A model generated the notes under the pieces. That model did no database searches and had not been told where the DNA came from. It saw only the letters and a list, made by a program, of their open reading frames with translations. From positions 2,604,001 through 2,668,000 of the forward strand of contig OZ024847.1 in assembly GCA_964017145.1 (NCBI GenBank): 64,000 nt of DNA. Reading direction: 5' to 3'. Below, in pieces: positions 12,100 through 22,746 of the stretch. Origin of the DNA: Agrocybe praecox (taxonomy: Eukaryota; Basidiomycota; Agaricomycetes; Agaricales; Agrocybaceae). Both the position numbers and the translations under genes were made by a program. Position 1 is the first letter of the stretch. The number at the start of each line of letters is the position of its first letter.

Positions 12100-12716
12100 T
12101 GATCGATTCTAAAAGATGACATGAGTATGAGGGCAGAGACTCAGAAAGACGGCGCATTATAACCTAACCAGTTGAGGGACGAATTTTACGAGTCTCCCTT
12201 TCTAAGCTACTGATTATAACATGGCAAAAAGAAATTCTGCCCATGTATTGCTTTGTACCGGAGATGGATAATAGTTTGTCGTTTGTAGTTGAATACATGT
12301 GGTAGTAACGAAGCGGTATTTGTGCTAATTTTAGGCACGTCGCATCTTGGTTCGGCGGGTTGTCACATTTCAATCCTTATAACCTTGGAGCTTCAACGTT
12401 TCAATTTCAACATCCAACCCATCTTATCCATTTCTGCAATTACTACTTTCTTATCAGGCCGTAAAATGAAGAGGAAGGCTGAATCTCAAATAACGGGAAT
12501 GAAAGCTAAAATTCCAAAGAATATCAGCGCTGTGTTTTTCACGGTTCATTCCTCACCTAGATCCGTTTATATTCCATTAACTCACCTTCGAGCAGAGATT
12601 ATTCGAAGTCATTGGCACTTCTGTTGATCGTCATGCACTCGAAAAGTCTAAACTTACTACCCTTCGATCCTTCTGCTCTGAATTTCATCTCCAGCCTTAG
12701 CTGTTACTTTCATGTA
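12100..12716. other. Spacer with possible coding remnant beside the fold-back element
   Basis: A + strand ATG near 12465 starts a frame with MKRKAESQ, ending near 12627. A second frame from 12633 runs into the fold-back element. Neither is recognised. The frame from 12633 becomes a 94-codon open frame with 16072-16272 if the element is removed and one TA kept. Confidence 0.3.
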
Positions 12717-13329
12717 TGAAACCTGGGCAGTTGGCTGACATAAGTCATACATCAGGGAGGGCAACTGCCCAAGGTGGCCAGTGATATATGAGTGCTTATA
12801 AAGCACACTGGGGTGGCCATATAGGCTGAGTGGGCGAAATTGGCAGATGCCTTAGGCAAATAGGCATAAACATTGCAGGATTTGGCCATTTTTGCAGTAT
12901 TTGGGCAATAGCGGAAGAATGAATGGGTGGTTAGGGGCGCTTGTTGGGAGGTTAGGATCAGATAATTAATCCTGATTTTTTGGCGCCCTTTGCCCCACCA
13001 GAAAGGAATGTTACGGGATGGATGCGCAGAAGCAAAACTGGATGACGTGTTATTTTTAGACGTCATAATATTCTTTTGGGCGCTGCGCTATTTTTAATAT
13101 TTTGTAATCATTTTTTCGTACATACTATATTTACTTTACATGCATAAATCTAGATTAGACCAGATACTAAAAATGACCTTTTAGCTTATGTTTTAGACGG
13201 TAGTTCTCTATTTGGCAGTTATTTCCCTTTTGGGCACATCCTTTTTACAACATATAAAAACATTCAAAAACATATTTTATTTCGTATGTTACAGTACGTT
13301 ATATTTGTTAACTAATATACTGAGGGACA

Positions 13330-13790
13330 TGGGGCGTACTCGCTTGCTGATACGTACGCGCTCGCTGGTGCTACGCGCTGGTGCTTAACCGCTCGGTGGT
13401 GCGTACGCGTTGGTGTGTACGCGCTCGCTGGTGGTACCCCCTGGTATCTACCCGTTGCACTCGCTGGTGCCCCCATTGCACTCGCTGGTGCCTAGACGGT
13501 GGTGCCCACCCGTCGCGCTCACTCGTGCCTCCCCGTTGCCTCCTCGTCATGGTCGTGGTCGTGGTCGTTGCGTCGTCGTCCTCATCCTCATCCTCCTCGT
13601 GGTCGTCGTGGTCGTCGTTGCGTCATCGCTGCGTCGTCCTCATCCTGGTCCTCGTTGCGTCCTCGTTACGTCGTAGCTGCGTCGTCCTCGTCCTCGTCGT
13701 GGTCGTGGTCGTTGCTTCTTAGTTGACGTCGTTGTTGCCGTCGTTGCCTCGTTGATGTTGCCTCGTCGTGATCGCTACGTCGTCACCGTC
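13330..13790. repeat. GC-rich tandem array, left inner arm
   Basis: Irregular repeats of CGCTCGCTGGTGC-like units pass into runs of GTCGTCGT triplets. All frames stay open by composition alone, so Ser/Arg/Val-rich open frames here are not genes. Confidence 0.75.
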
Positions 13791-13859
13791 ATTGTGAGGG
13801 GAGGGGCTAGGTACAGAAGCTTGACGATGGTGGTGGTGGTGATGATGGGGGATGATAGG

Positions 13860-14544
13860 GAAGAAATCAACCATCGGTTGGTTGATTTCTTCCAAATCCG
13901 GCAGGTTCTCACGCCGGCCCGGTCTATAACCGGGTCGAGCTCATCGTCGTGCTCGACGATGGCGAGAGACACATAGCATATTACATAGTTGCAAATTAGT
14001 AGTAAACATTATAAAATTATCAAAAGCTAGTTAGTGCAAAAAAATAAACGGTCTTTTATGTTTTCTGTAAAAAAAAACATTGAAAAACATAATTTATATG
14101 GCGAGCGTGCTGATTTCGGTTCGACAGGTGAAGAGAATAATTCATATTCTCAATGAAAATTTCACAATTTTATTTATATTAGAGTACTAAGTAGTAGAAA
14201 TACACTATCTATTTTTAACAGAAGAAAAAAAAGGACACCAGAGAATGTTATGAACATGTTATTCATTAACGCACGAAAAATGCATCGAGTTGGAAAGTGA
14301 GCACATGTACTCTCCAAACCGATGAGCATTCAAAGAAATTTTATTAAATTTTCCTCGATTTTTTTTTGACATAAGTAATTTTATTGACTATACTAACATA
14401 TTCTACTACTTACTTTAAACTTACCGTTGCCAGAGACCTTCTCGTCGTCGAGCACAGCGACGAGCTTGAACCGGCTATGCGCCGGACCGGCGTGGGAAAG
14501 GCCCGATTTGGAAAGAAATGAACCAACGCGCGTTCATTTCTTCC
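13860..14544. repeat. Hairpin pair with a compensatory change, around the AT-rich core
   Basis: At 13860-13892 a stem GAAATCAACC/GGTTGATTTC is followed by ACGCCGGCCCGGTC and a GTCGTGCTCGACGA stretch. The inverted partner at about 14430-14544 has the same order, but its stem is GAAATGAAC/GTTCATTTC. The C-G pair has changed to G-C on both sides, so pairing is kept. The centre 13980-14425 is AT-rich with no gene. Confidence 0.6.
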
Positions 14545-14599
14545 TTATCAACGCCCATCGCCACGCCGGCACTTTGCACCTAGCCCCTCCCCTCACTGC

Positions 14600-15485
14600 A
14601 GGGATGTGGGCAGTGCCTGGTATGGTGTGAGGCTCCCTCACGACCACCCACGACGAGGACGATCGCCCACAACGAGGACAACCACCCACGACGCGGACGA
14701 ACACGACGAGGGTGAGCACCCACGACGACGACGACCATGACGACCACGAGGAGGAGGAGGCCCACAACGATGACGCGGGTGATCGCCCACGACGCGGACG
14801 ACGACGAGGAGGCCACGCGGGTGACCACTCACGATGCGGACGACGACGACGTGGGTGAGCACGCACCTCGCGGACGACCACGACGACCACGAGGTGGAAG
14901 CCCACGACGACGACGACGAGGGTGACGACGACGACGTGGGTGAGCACGCACCTCGCGGACGACCACGACGACCACGAGGTGGAGGCCCACGACGACCACG
15001 AGGGTGACCACGCACCTCGCGGACGACCACGAGTAGGAGAAGGACCACCACGACGACGCGGGTGACCACCAACGACGCGGAAGAACACGACGAGGGTGAC
15101 CAAGCACCTCGCGGACGACCACAACGACCACAACGACGCGGGTGACCACCCACGACGCAGACGACCACGAGGAGGAGGAGGACCACCCACGACGAGGGCG
15201 AGGGCGATGAGTGTGACCAGCTACGACGAGGACGAGGAGGAGGGTAGGCACCAGCGAGCGCGTATGCACCAACGCGTAGGCACCACCAGGTGGGTAGGCA
15301 CCAGGGCGTAGGCACCACCGAGCACGTAGGCACCACCGAACGCGTAGGCACCACCGAGCGCGTAGGCACCAGGGCGTAGGCACCACCGAGCACGTAGCAC
15401 CAACGCGTAGGCACCACCAGGCGGGTGGGCACCAGCGCGTGGGCACCAGCGACCGGGTAAGCACCAACAAGCGCGTAGGTACCAC
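14600..15485. repeat. GC-rich tandem array, right inner arm
   Basis: Inverted counterpart of the left array: ACGACGACGA triplet runs pass into GTAGGCACCACCGAGCGC-like units. Open frames of up to 264 codons on the - strand result from the triplet repeats (poly Ser/Val/Trp/Arg) and are rejected as coding. Confidence 0.75.
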
Positions 15486-16071
15486 ATTAGTTAATAAATG
15501 TAATGTATTCTACAATAATAAGATCAATTTTCATGTGTTTGAAAGATTTACCAAAATGGTAATAAGTGCCAAATAGGGAACTACGTCTAAAACATATGCC
15601 AAAATGTTTTTTTTTTTTGTATCTAATCTAATCTAGATTTATGCATGTAAAGTAAATATAGTATGTACGAAAAAATGATTACAAAATATTAAAAATAGCG
15701 CAGCGCCCAAAAGAATATTATGACGTCTAAAAATAACACGTCATCCAGTTTTGCTTCTGCGCATCCATCCCGTAACATTCCTTTCTGGTGGGGCAAAGGG
15801 CGCCAAAAAATCAGGATTAATTATCTGATCCTAACCTCCCAACAAGCGCCCCAAACCACCCATTCATTCTTCCGCTATTGCCCAAATACTGCAAAAATGG
15901 CCAAATCCTGCAATGTTTATGCCTATTTGCCTAAGGCATCTGCCAATTTCGCCCACTCAGCCTATATGGCCACCCCAGTGTGCTTTATAAGCACTCATAT
16001 ATCACTGGCCACCTTGGGCAGTTGCCCTCCCTGATGTATGACTTATGTCAGCCAACTGCCCAGGTTTCATA

Positions 16072-16930
16072 CATGAGGTTGCCTGCTACAGGTGTCATCT
16101 CACCGTCGTAAAAAGTGGGCGGACTAAGGACGGCAGACAGAAATTCGGCCTCAAAAAAGATTATGTTGAGTCTATCATCGTTGAAAAAAATAAAATCTCC
16201 ACCACTACTGATGATGTTCGTTCATATAAAGTAATTGTCGTCAATGCTAAAGCACTAACCGTTGTGGTATAGGTCATCCCTGATCTACCACGAGACTACG
16301 TTGACCCCATCGTTACTGATGACAATGTTCGTACGAATCTAATTGTCTTATTACTACTCTAATCGTTGCGTAGACACATGATTCAGAGTCAGTCCAGACG
16401 GTGCTCGCTCGCGACGCCGATCCTATGGAAGAATCCTCTACGTAAGTCCCTTCTCCATTATCATACCTTCAGCCGTTGACATACAGCATAGCCAAACCAT
16501 TGAGGTCCGGGTGTTTCGTAACGCAAAAGATTATCGAACGACTGCGATTCACACGTTATTGTTTCCTTACACTGGAAGTGGATTGCATATGACCCATTTA
16601 ACGACTCATCTGGGACTAAACGGCATATATAAGGCAAGAGGTTTATTGTATTCTCAATGGGGTATTCATCTGATTTTTGATCCAGCTTGTGGATCCGCTC
16701 AATTACAAGACTGCCTACGTCCGTGAGGATTACATTGACCACATCATCATTGAGCTCCACCTGAAAAGACAGGGTTACCTCCGATTGATACCTGCGATCA
16801 ACAATTGACTGCATTTTCCTGGTGCCAGTAGCGACTTTTTTGTTTACTTTTGCTACACCTACTTACTTATGCCCGGGATGGATTTAAATACGAGGAATGT
16901 AATACGTCTTAACACCTCCTTGAACTCGCT
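16072..16930. other. Spacer with unrecognised open frames
   Basis: The + strand frame up to 16272 encodes HEVACYRCHLTVVKSGRTK and looks like the 3' part of a gene cut by the fold-back insertion. A - strand frame of 117 codons lies at 16461-16814, with nothing recognisable in it. No domain or start could be assigned. Confidence 0.25.
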
Positions 16931-18927
16931 ATGGCTCCTATGGCTCAATCTAAACTCACTCAATATTGGCAAAAATCGAAGCATCGTCCGAAGACAATCA
17001 AAACCGCGGTCGTTGGCTCTAAAACAAACGGGGAACTAAAGATCGAGAAGCGTAAATATGTATGTAATCCTCCCCCAAAGCTCGAAGCCATACTGATGTG
17101 TACAAACAGCATCATCTGGAATGTAGTCTTGCAGAAGACAGGATTCTGAAAAAGCCTCGAAAGGACTCTCTGAATGCCGGCGTTCATGAGAGTACGCCGC
17201 TATACGCCATTGAGTTATTTTTTGACGATATTTTGTTCAAGCACCGTGGCCATATTTCAGTCGATACAGTGAGTGACCTTGCCATGGAGTTATCCGTCGG
17301 TCCTTCATATTTCTTTCCCATAGATATCAGGTGTTCGCAACGCCCACAGAGATCGATCACCCATAAACTCCTACCACTTTCCCATCTTCGCATTGCCATG
17401 CGAACTCGTCGCCTTCATTATGGATCATACCTGTGACGCAGCCCTTCTATCCCTCTTCCAGACATCTTCTCAATTTCGTCCGTACGCTGGACCACGCCTG
17501 CTGTGCCGTCAAGGAATTTTGGTCCAAAGGGGGCCCACATATACGACCATTAATCTTGTTGGAAGCACACCCCGACGAATGTTCCCGATTCTCAAATATT
17601 TCGCAGGCATTTTTGACGACAATTCGGACGTTCATCTCCAATGCGACGTGTATTGCTTGATAGAATATCTTCCCCAGGTTGAAACATTCCTTCACATCCG
17701 AAAAATCGATTCTTTCACTCTCAAATACCTCCGGGATGACCTCCAGTTCTTGTCAAAGCTCCCAGTAGCATCTGCACTTTTCTCAGTGCTGAATTCGTCA
17801 ACATCATTGTCGTCCATATCCATCGAACAATTATATGTTTCACATTATATCTCGGACGATTCCCCCTTACGAAACGCTAAAAAAGGGGGCATTCTCAAAG
17901 CAGTGGACTGCAAAATCGGGCTGGCTGCCATGAAAGAAGTTCAATTCCTAACCTTGGATTTGGATTTCTTCTGCAATGCGGACCTTCGCCGGATTCTTAA
18001 CTTACTTACATCCGGTCCCCTTGTTGTCGATCTTACCTTGCACACTCCCTCAACGCGTGGCCTGACGAAATTCTTATCCTCTGCCACATTTCCTTTACTT
18101 GAGTCCCTACGCGCTACCGTTTCATCCAGCTCAAGTATTACTCTCAAAGATGGCTTTCTCTCTCGTCATCCTGAACTCAAAGATGTCTACATCAGGAACT
18201 TGAGCGTCGACATCTGCGATGGTACCAGCCAGAGGAAGAGGATTACGGCTAGGAAACCCCTGACCCTCCCGTCCCTTCAACGTCTCAAAATATCAGCAAA
18301 CTATTCAAGGTGTAACATGAAAGATGTATCCAGTTTACAGTCGTTGGATATTCATCCTGTTACTTCTTTTATCAGGATCCCTGACAGCCGCTACTGCACT
18401 ACTGTACGATCATCTCTCCATCTCGTCCAGAAGTCATACATGGGATCTCTCTTCCGCCAAGGTTTCAAGCTAGGGATTTATTTTCCTCGCAACCTACTCA
18501 AACATATCCTTTATACGAAATCTTCTGATGAAGGTTGCTGTACATGTTCGCCGAGTCTACCTTCCGAGGCTATACAGAACGTGTGTTCTTTACAGGTCGT
18601 CGTAGATGATCTCTTGGACGGCGACACCTTCGTGAGTAACGCACGATTTTTGACGTATAATTTGGATAACTGAAGTCTGAATAATAGTACTATCTCACAA
18701 AATGGATGAGGTGGTTTCCAAACTTAGAGGTCTTGGGAATCTCATGCACGTCAATTCGCTCAGAACCCACTTTCAATACATTGGACAGTCTGAGCGACAG
18801 CTGTAAATTCTTGACTGTATGCCATTTGGAAGACGACGTAACACGGATTGTCTATCTCGGAGGCGGTGAGAAGACTTTTTGGTCGAAGGGCAGTGAGCAA
18901 CCTTCCAGTAGGAATTGGTACCATTAA
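16931..18927 (+). CDS. F-box/LRR-like protein
   Basis: Four exons, 16931-17059, 17110-17268, 17324-18631 and 18688-18927, all phase 0, encode 611 residues. Introns start GTATGT, GTGAGT and GTGAGT. An F-box begins at about residue 120 (LPCELVAFIMDHTCDAALLS) and would bind Skp1 in an SCF ubiquitin ligase. The rest has irregular leucine-rich segments (FPLLESLRA, LPSLQRLKIS, FPNLEVLGIS) for substrate binding. The N-terminus (QSKLTQYWQKSKHRPK) is basic. F-box/LRR proteins form large, fast-evolving families in basidiomycetes. Substrate unknown; the gene looks complete. Confidence 0.75.
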
Positions 18928-19556
18928 AACTTAGACATTTCTCTACAAAGTACCATGTACGTATGAAAGTGGAATACATTGACGGACTTCAAGCCTGAGG
19001 CCTGAGGGGTTAAATGAGATTGTTGTCTTGCTGAGGTATTCTTCAAAAACCATCGAATGAATTCGGTTGTTAACCACCCGCTCCTGTAAATGAGAAGAAC
19101 AGGATGTTGAGACGACGCCTAGATGTATAAAAAAAATCTGTCATGCTCCAAAAAAAGGGACGCAGACCAGAAATAAACTCACAATATCCAATACTCTTGC
19201 TAACTTGTTCTTGTCTTGCCTGGTAAGCGAGCGTGCAATGTTCAGATGCTTCCTGGCCAACCTATGGATATCCAGCTGAGAGGACCAGTTAATGACCGCT
19301 TAAAAGATATACAAAAGAAACATACCTGCACGTCAGTAAAAATATCCTTCTTCCATTTAAGAATTTGTCGAAGATTTGCGGTTGTTAATCCGCGCGGTTT
19401 CTTTATGGTCTTTATGGTACATTGGTTGGTGGAACCCTCATCTCCGTCTCTTTCGACCTTTCTGGGAGGGATAAGGATTAAACGGAGGTCAGAGCTCGAG
19501 TTTGATATTCGAGAGGTAGGCCAAGAAAACATACTGTGGCCAATTTCCTCTTCGGT
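18928..19556. other. Intergenic region, nothing identified
   Basis: No supported gene. Short overlapping frames only; downstream of the F-box gene and facing the decayed - strand gene. Confidence 0.4.
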
Positions 19557-20500
19557 TATGCTGCGCGACTGTCCATCGTTGTGTCTTCAAGTTCTCCTTC
19601 GATTCCATCGCTTTCTTCTTCGTCTTCTTCGTCTTCTTCGTCTTGCTCGCCTTCGCATTGTTCCCGGTCTTGATCGTCATCGTTTCCGATTTGCGGGTCC
19701 TCGTCACCGAAGATCCTGGATCAACTCATCGCAATTCTTCTCTCCAAGATGAGAGAGGATTGCGCGCAGGTATTTGAATAGCTAGAAGAGGATACAAATA
19801 TTAATATCTACGAATTCCAACACGAAGGAAAACCAACCCACCTAAATCCTCAACGTCCTCGATCTTTTCTTCCTAAGCCCCTCGTCCAAATCACCCAATA
19901 CACCCTCCTTAGTGGATCCGGCGAGCTTTAACACGAAGGCAAAAAAAGCGTCAGTACTACGACCCCGACGGAGGTTGTAAGCGGTCTTGTCTTGAGGGCG
20001 CTGACAACATCCGCTCTTCTACGGCTCCCTTCGTAAGGTGGACCGGTATTGTGCACGACGAGAGCTTGCGCAGGTCGGAATACGTTGCGATCGTCGTAAG
20101 CTGAGACCCAGGAGGATATGACGGGCCAGCAATGCGCTGCAGTTCCTGGATGAGCTGGCGGCCTTCGGGGGATATCGTTGGTGCTGGGCCGCCTGTGAGA
20201 GATCCAAGACTGGAGGGGGTAGTCGTCGTCTTTGTAGTCGTGTACTCACAGCGGCCGTTGGTTTTGCAGAAATCCCCGCACCAGCAGTAGCAGGAGTAGC
20301 AGAAGAACCCGTAGGAGCGGTCTCCTTCTAAACATACGTACCTGAGTGCCTTCACGAGCTAAACATAAAAGAAACGATGAGTCAGTCAGAACTGTAAAAG
20401 GAATAGAAATAGAGACAGGAAGGAAACAAGAGCAAAACATACCTTTCATCAGCTTGGCGGGGTGCGTGCTTATGTCCTTGGGCGCTGGTGCGAGCAACAT
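19557..20500 (-). pseudogene. Unrecognised spliced gene, probably decayed
   Basis: A - strand ATG at 20500 gives MLLAPAPKDISTHPAKLMK, a GTATGT..TAG intron, and a 17-bp microexon ending at GTACGT. Further on are LIQELQRIAGPSYPPG (about 20150-20100), then LFKYLRAILSHLGEKNCDEL (19782-19725), and a very acidic C-terminus (DEEDEEDEEESDGIEGE) ending with TAA near 19557. The acidic tail is one frame away from the preceding exon, so a frameshift or a missed splice lies near 19710. No family recognised. Confidence 0.35.
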
Positions 20501-21374
20501 GGTTTATCGTTGGATATTTGCTGAGCGATAACGCGAACGGTGATGTATCGGAGTGATGTGGGTAAGAGTTAAATGGATCCAGAAATGGTTGATCATGGAT
20601 CAGGCTCAAGAGCACTCGGCACAGATGCTGGTACTGTCGACTGTGCCGAAACTGTGCCAGTCCCGGGCCAGTACTGGCTCATCAATTTATGGGATACAAA
20701 AATTCTGCCTGTATGAGTCTCTTTTTTTGTTCTTAACAGGGATTCTAAAAGGCTTTATTATTCTAGTTATAACATACCGCATTTTTTATTTGATGTATCG
20801 GGGCAAAAAAGGGAAAACAAAAGGTGTAATTTACAATTGTCTTGAACAATAAACTTTCTCGCCATATCTATATTGAACATATATAACCGATAAATGCAGT
20901 GTAAATCACGTACTGTATTATCCCGATAAAAACAGTATATCTGATGGAATTTTGACAGAAACAAAAGTCGGATTTGATGTTTGAAATTTTCGAACCATAA
21001 AATTTCCATATAAAGGTAAGATTTATTCAAATCTTTCTTCCCTCATTTTCCTACATTATAAAAAATGCATTTTTGACTAAATTTATTATCAATTCCTTAT
21101 CACTAAAAATTCACTTTTGCGCCTAGTGAGTGTCTATTAGTCGGTATAGTATGCTGCGATCCCACCAATCCAATCCAATCTACGCTATGATTTTTCTATT
21201 TAGAAAGAGAAATCTACTGCCTAGTAGTGATCATAAATGATTCATTTTTACTTCTACAAGAGCTTCCGCATTCAAACCTGAGCCTTGTATTGCCCAACAG
21301 ATCATGGATTAAAATTAGGGATTTATTTATGAATCAGCAGTTGGGTGTAGCTGTTCTCATCTGAGATCAAAATT
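20501..21374. other. AT-rich intergenic region
   Basis: Mostly AT-rich. Around 20605-20690 there are crowded self-complementary words (GGCACAG, CTGTGCC, CCAGTACTGG) like a transposon end, but no matching partner end was found. Confidence 0.4.
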
Positions 21375-22140
21375 CTACAGTTTGGGACCCTCTGCTCTCT
21401 TCCGGGCCTCACCCGAGTCAAGAATGCATCTTAACGCTTTGGCCACGAGGATTGGCTGCTCTTGGACAACCTATACGTGTGCGAGCTTTGAGGACAAATG
21501 CACAGTTCCTTGAAATCTGGGGAGCAATATGCTTACTAGATGACCAGCTCCTTTGATACGTACTATCATGGAGGATAAAATCCTGCCCGCCGATGGATTA
21601 TACAAGGAATCCTGTGCTTCACGTGAGTTGTGAATTGGGTATCTGTCGGGTCACAGCCGCGGTTAGCAGGCCATAAAGAGGACTTACTACATATTACTGC
21701 GTTCCCCGTATACAGCATGGAATGGGATAATTCTGCTGATCTTCCCTAGGTGACGGATAGCCTGGAGCGTGTCATTCGCGGCTGAAAAGGCGTCTGCTTC
21801 GTGCGTAGGAATAGAGCACAAAGCTACTCCTGTTTGGGAGGGGTAGAAAGGGTTTGGGAGGGGCCTCATGCCATGCTTCTGAAACTCTGCTCACCGTATA
21901 AATCTCAAGTATTCGAGGATCCCACGATTTCCAGGGGAGGCGCGCTTTGAGATATGCGTGGGCTGCCTCTCTGCTCTCCCAGGTGGCGCGACGCATTGCA
22001 GTGGTCTTTTCGACAATTCTATGCATCTCGGTTTTGTTGTTTATCAGCTCTGGAGAGCACATGGGAGGGTCGACCAGAATTACCATATCGAATGGTGCAT
22101 CGCTTGGTAAACCAAAACGTCCAGTTGCAAGCACACTGGC
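21375..22140 (-). pseudogene. Truncated alpha/beta-hydrolase
   Basis: The - strand frame 22134-21895 contains FDMVILVDPPMCSPELINNK and KARLPWKSWDPRILEIYT, typical of fungal alpha/beta-hydrolases. After 16 bp (GTGAGCAGAGTTTCAG) it resumes as KHGMRPLPNPFYPSQTG in another frame. A C-terminal exon near 21550-21375 has KGAGHLVVQEQP, where the His would be the catalytic base. The N-terminal part with the nucleophile Ser (GxSxG) is missing: upstream of about 22160 the sequence is the repeated leader of W block A. The 16-bp gap is too short for a normal intron and points to decay. Confidence 0.6.
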
Positions 22141-22159
22141 ATAATAGCTTAGACTTCAA

Positions 22160-22746
22160 CAAACCATTCTCGGGCGTTCAAGATAAGATGAACTCTATAG
22201 AATGGCGGGTAAGAGAGTGCACGGGACGGTTTAGGGCAAGTTGAAGTTGGGTGATATGTGTGGCATCGTTCGCAGTGTTAATAACGATAGTCGGTAGAGT
22301 ATACAGTCGACTCTGAGACCCCACCTCCGCCTGGTCGATATTTTGGCATACTCATACATCCTTCCAATTTCATACATAGCTGTACAGTATAGATAGCAGC
22401 AGACCGGCACGTTCAAGCAAAAAAACAGACGAGCATAAACACGAGAGAAATGAACCTCGTAAAGATACAGGGCGTGCTGACTCGAGAAATGGGGCGGGCA
22501 GGCAGATAAAACATTGCAGGCCGAGGGTTCATCGGGTGGGTACCATCGACTCGCAAAGAAATTTGGTCCTGAAAGAGAAGTAAAAAAAAAAGCTGATGAA
22601 GAGTGACGATGTATTTAAGAAATTAGAGCTGGGAAGAACTGAGGTGCGTGGAAGTGAAGAAGAAAAGTGCTCGGCTTTGACGACGCGACGCGTATCGGAA
22701 GAAGCTGAACGAAGTCGCGTGACCGTTCCACGTTGAAGCGATCCAT
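22160..22746. promoter_or_regulatory. W block A: repeated leader and conserved GC-rich motif
   Basis: The leader 22160-22680 is repeated at 54283-54793. At 22681-22746 lies the conserved motif: GACGCGT, then CGGAAGAAGC, GTCGCGTGACCGTT and GTTGAAGCGATCC. Its outer words ACGCGAC and GTCGCGT are inverted relative to each other. Position 5' of every W copy suggests a promoter element (inference). Confidence 0.6.

Larger units (their letters stand above)
12717..16069. mobile_element. Fold-back element with long inverted arms (3.35 kb)
   Basis: The outer arms (about 12717-13320 and 15490-16069) are near-identical inverted copies beginning TGAAACCTGGGCAGTTGG. Both carry the same 104-residue open frame with a single residue difference noticed, and are flanked by TA. 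Inner zones are also inverted but more diverged: GC-rich arrays (13330-13790 against 14600-15485), then GTGAGGGGAGGGGCTAG at 13794 against its complement ending near 14600, then a hairpin pair. The centre (13980-14425) is AT-rich. No transposase is encoded. The TA flanks suggest a Tc1/mariner-type target, but the palindrome CATGTATG at both ends makes the exact border ambiguous by a few bases. Confidence 0.8.

Noticed and set aside
8386..12716. CACTA-type terminal repeats for the Tnp2-like gene
   Set aside because: No CACTA/TAGTG pair was found at plausible distances, so the element's ends are left undefined.
12752..13066. 104-residue open frame (also at 15720-16034)
   Set aside because: It lies in the inverted arms of the fold-back element and is identical because the arms are; no start context, domain or conservation evidence for coding.
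14534..15485. Long - strand open frames (up to 264 codons) in the GC-rich array
   Set aside because: All frames are open because of triplet repeats; the peptides are poly Ser/Val/Trp/Arg without domains, and the array mirrors the opposite arm.
20605..20690. Possible transposon end with GGCACAG/CTGTGCC words
   Set aside because: No matching inverted end or target duplication within the following ~1 kb.
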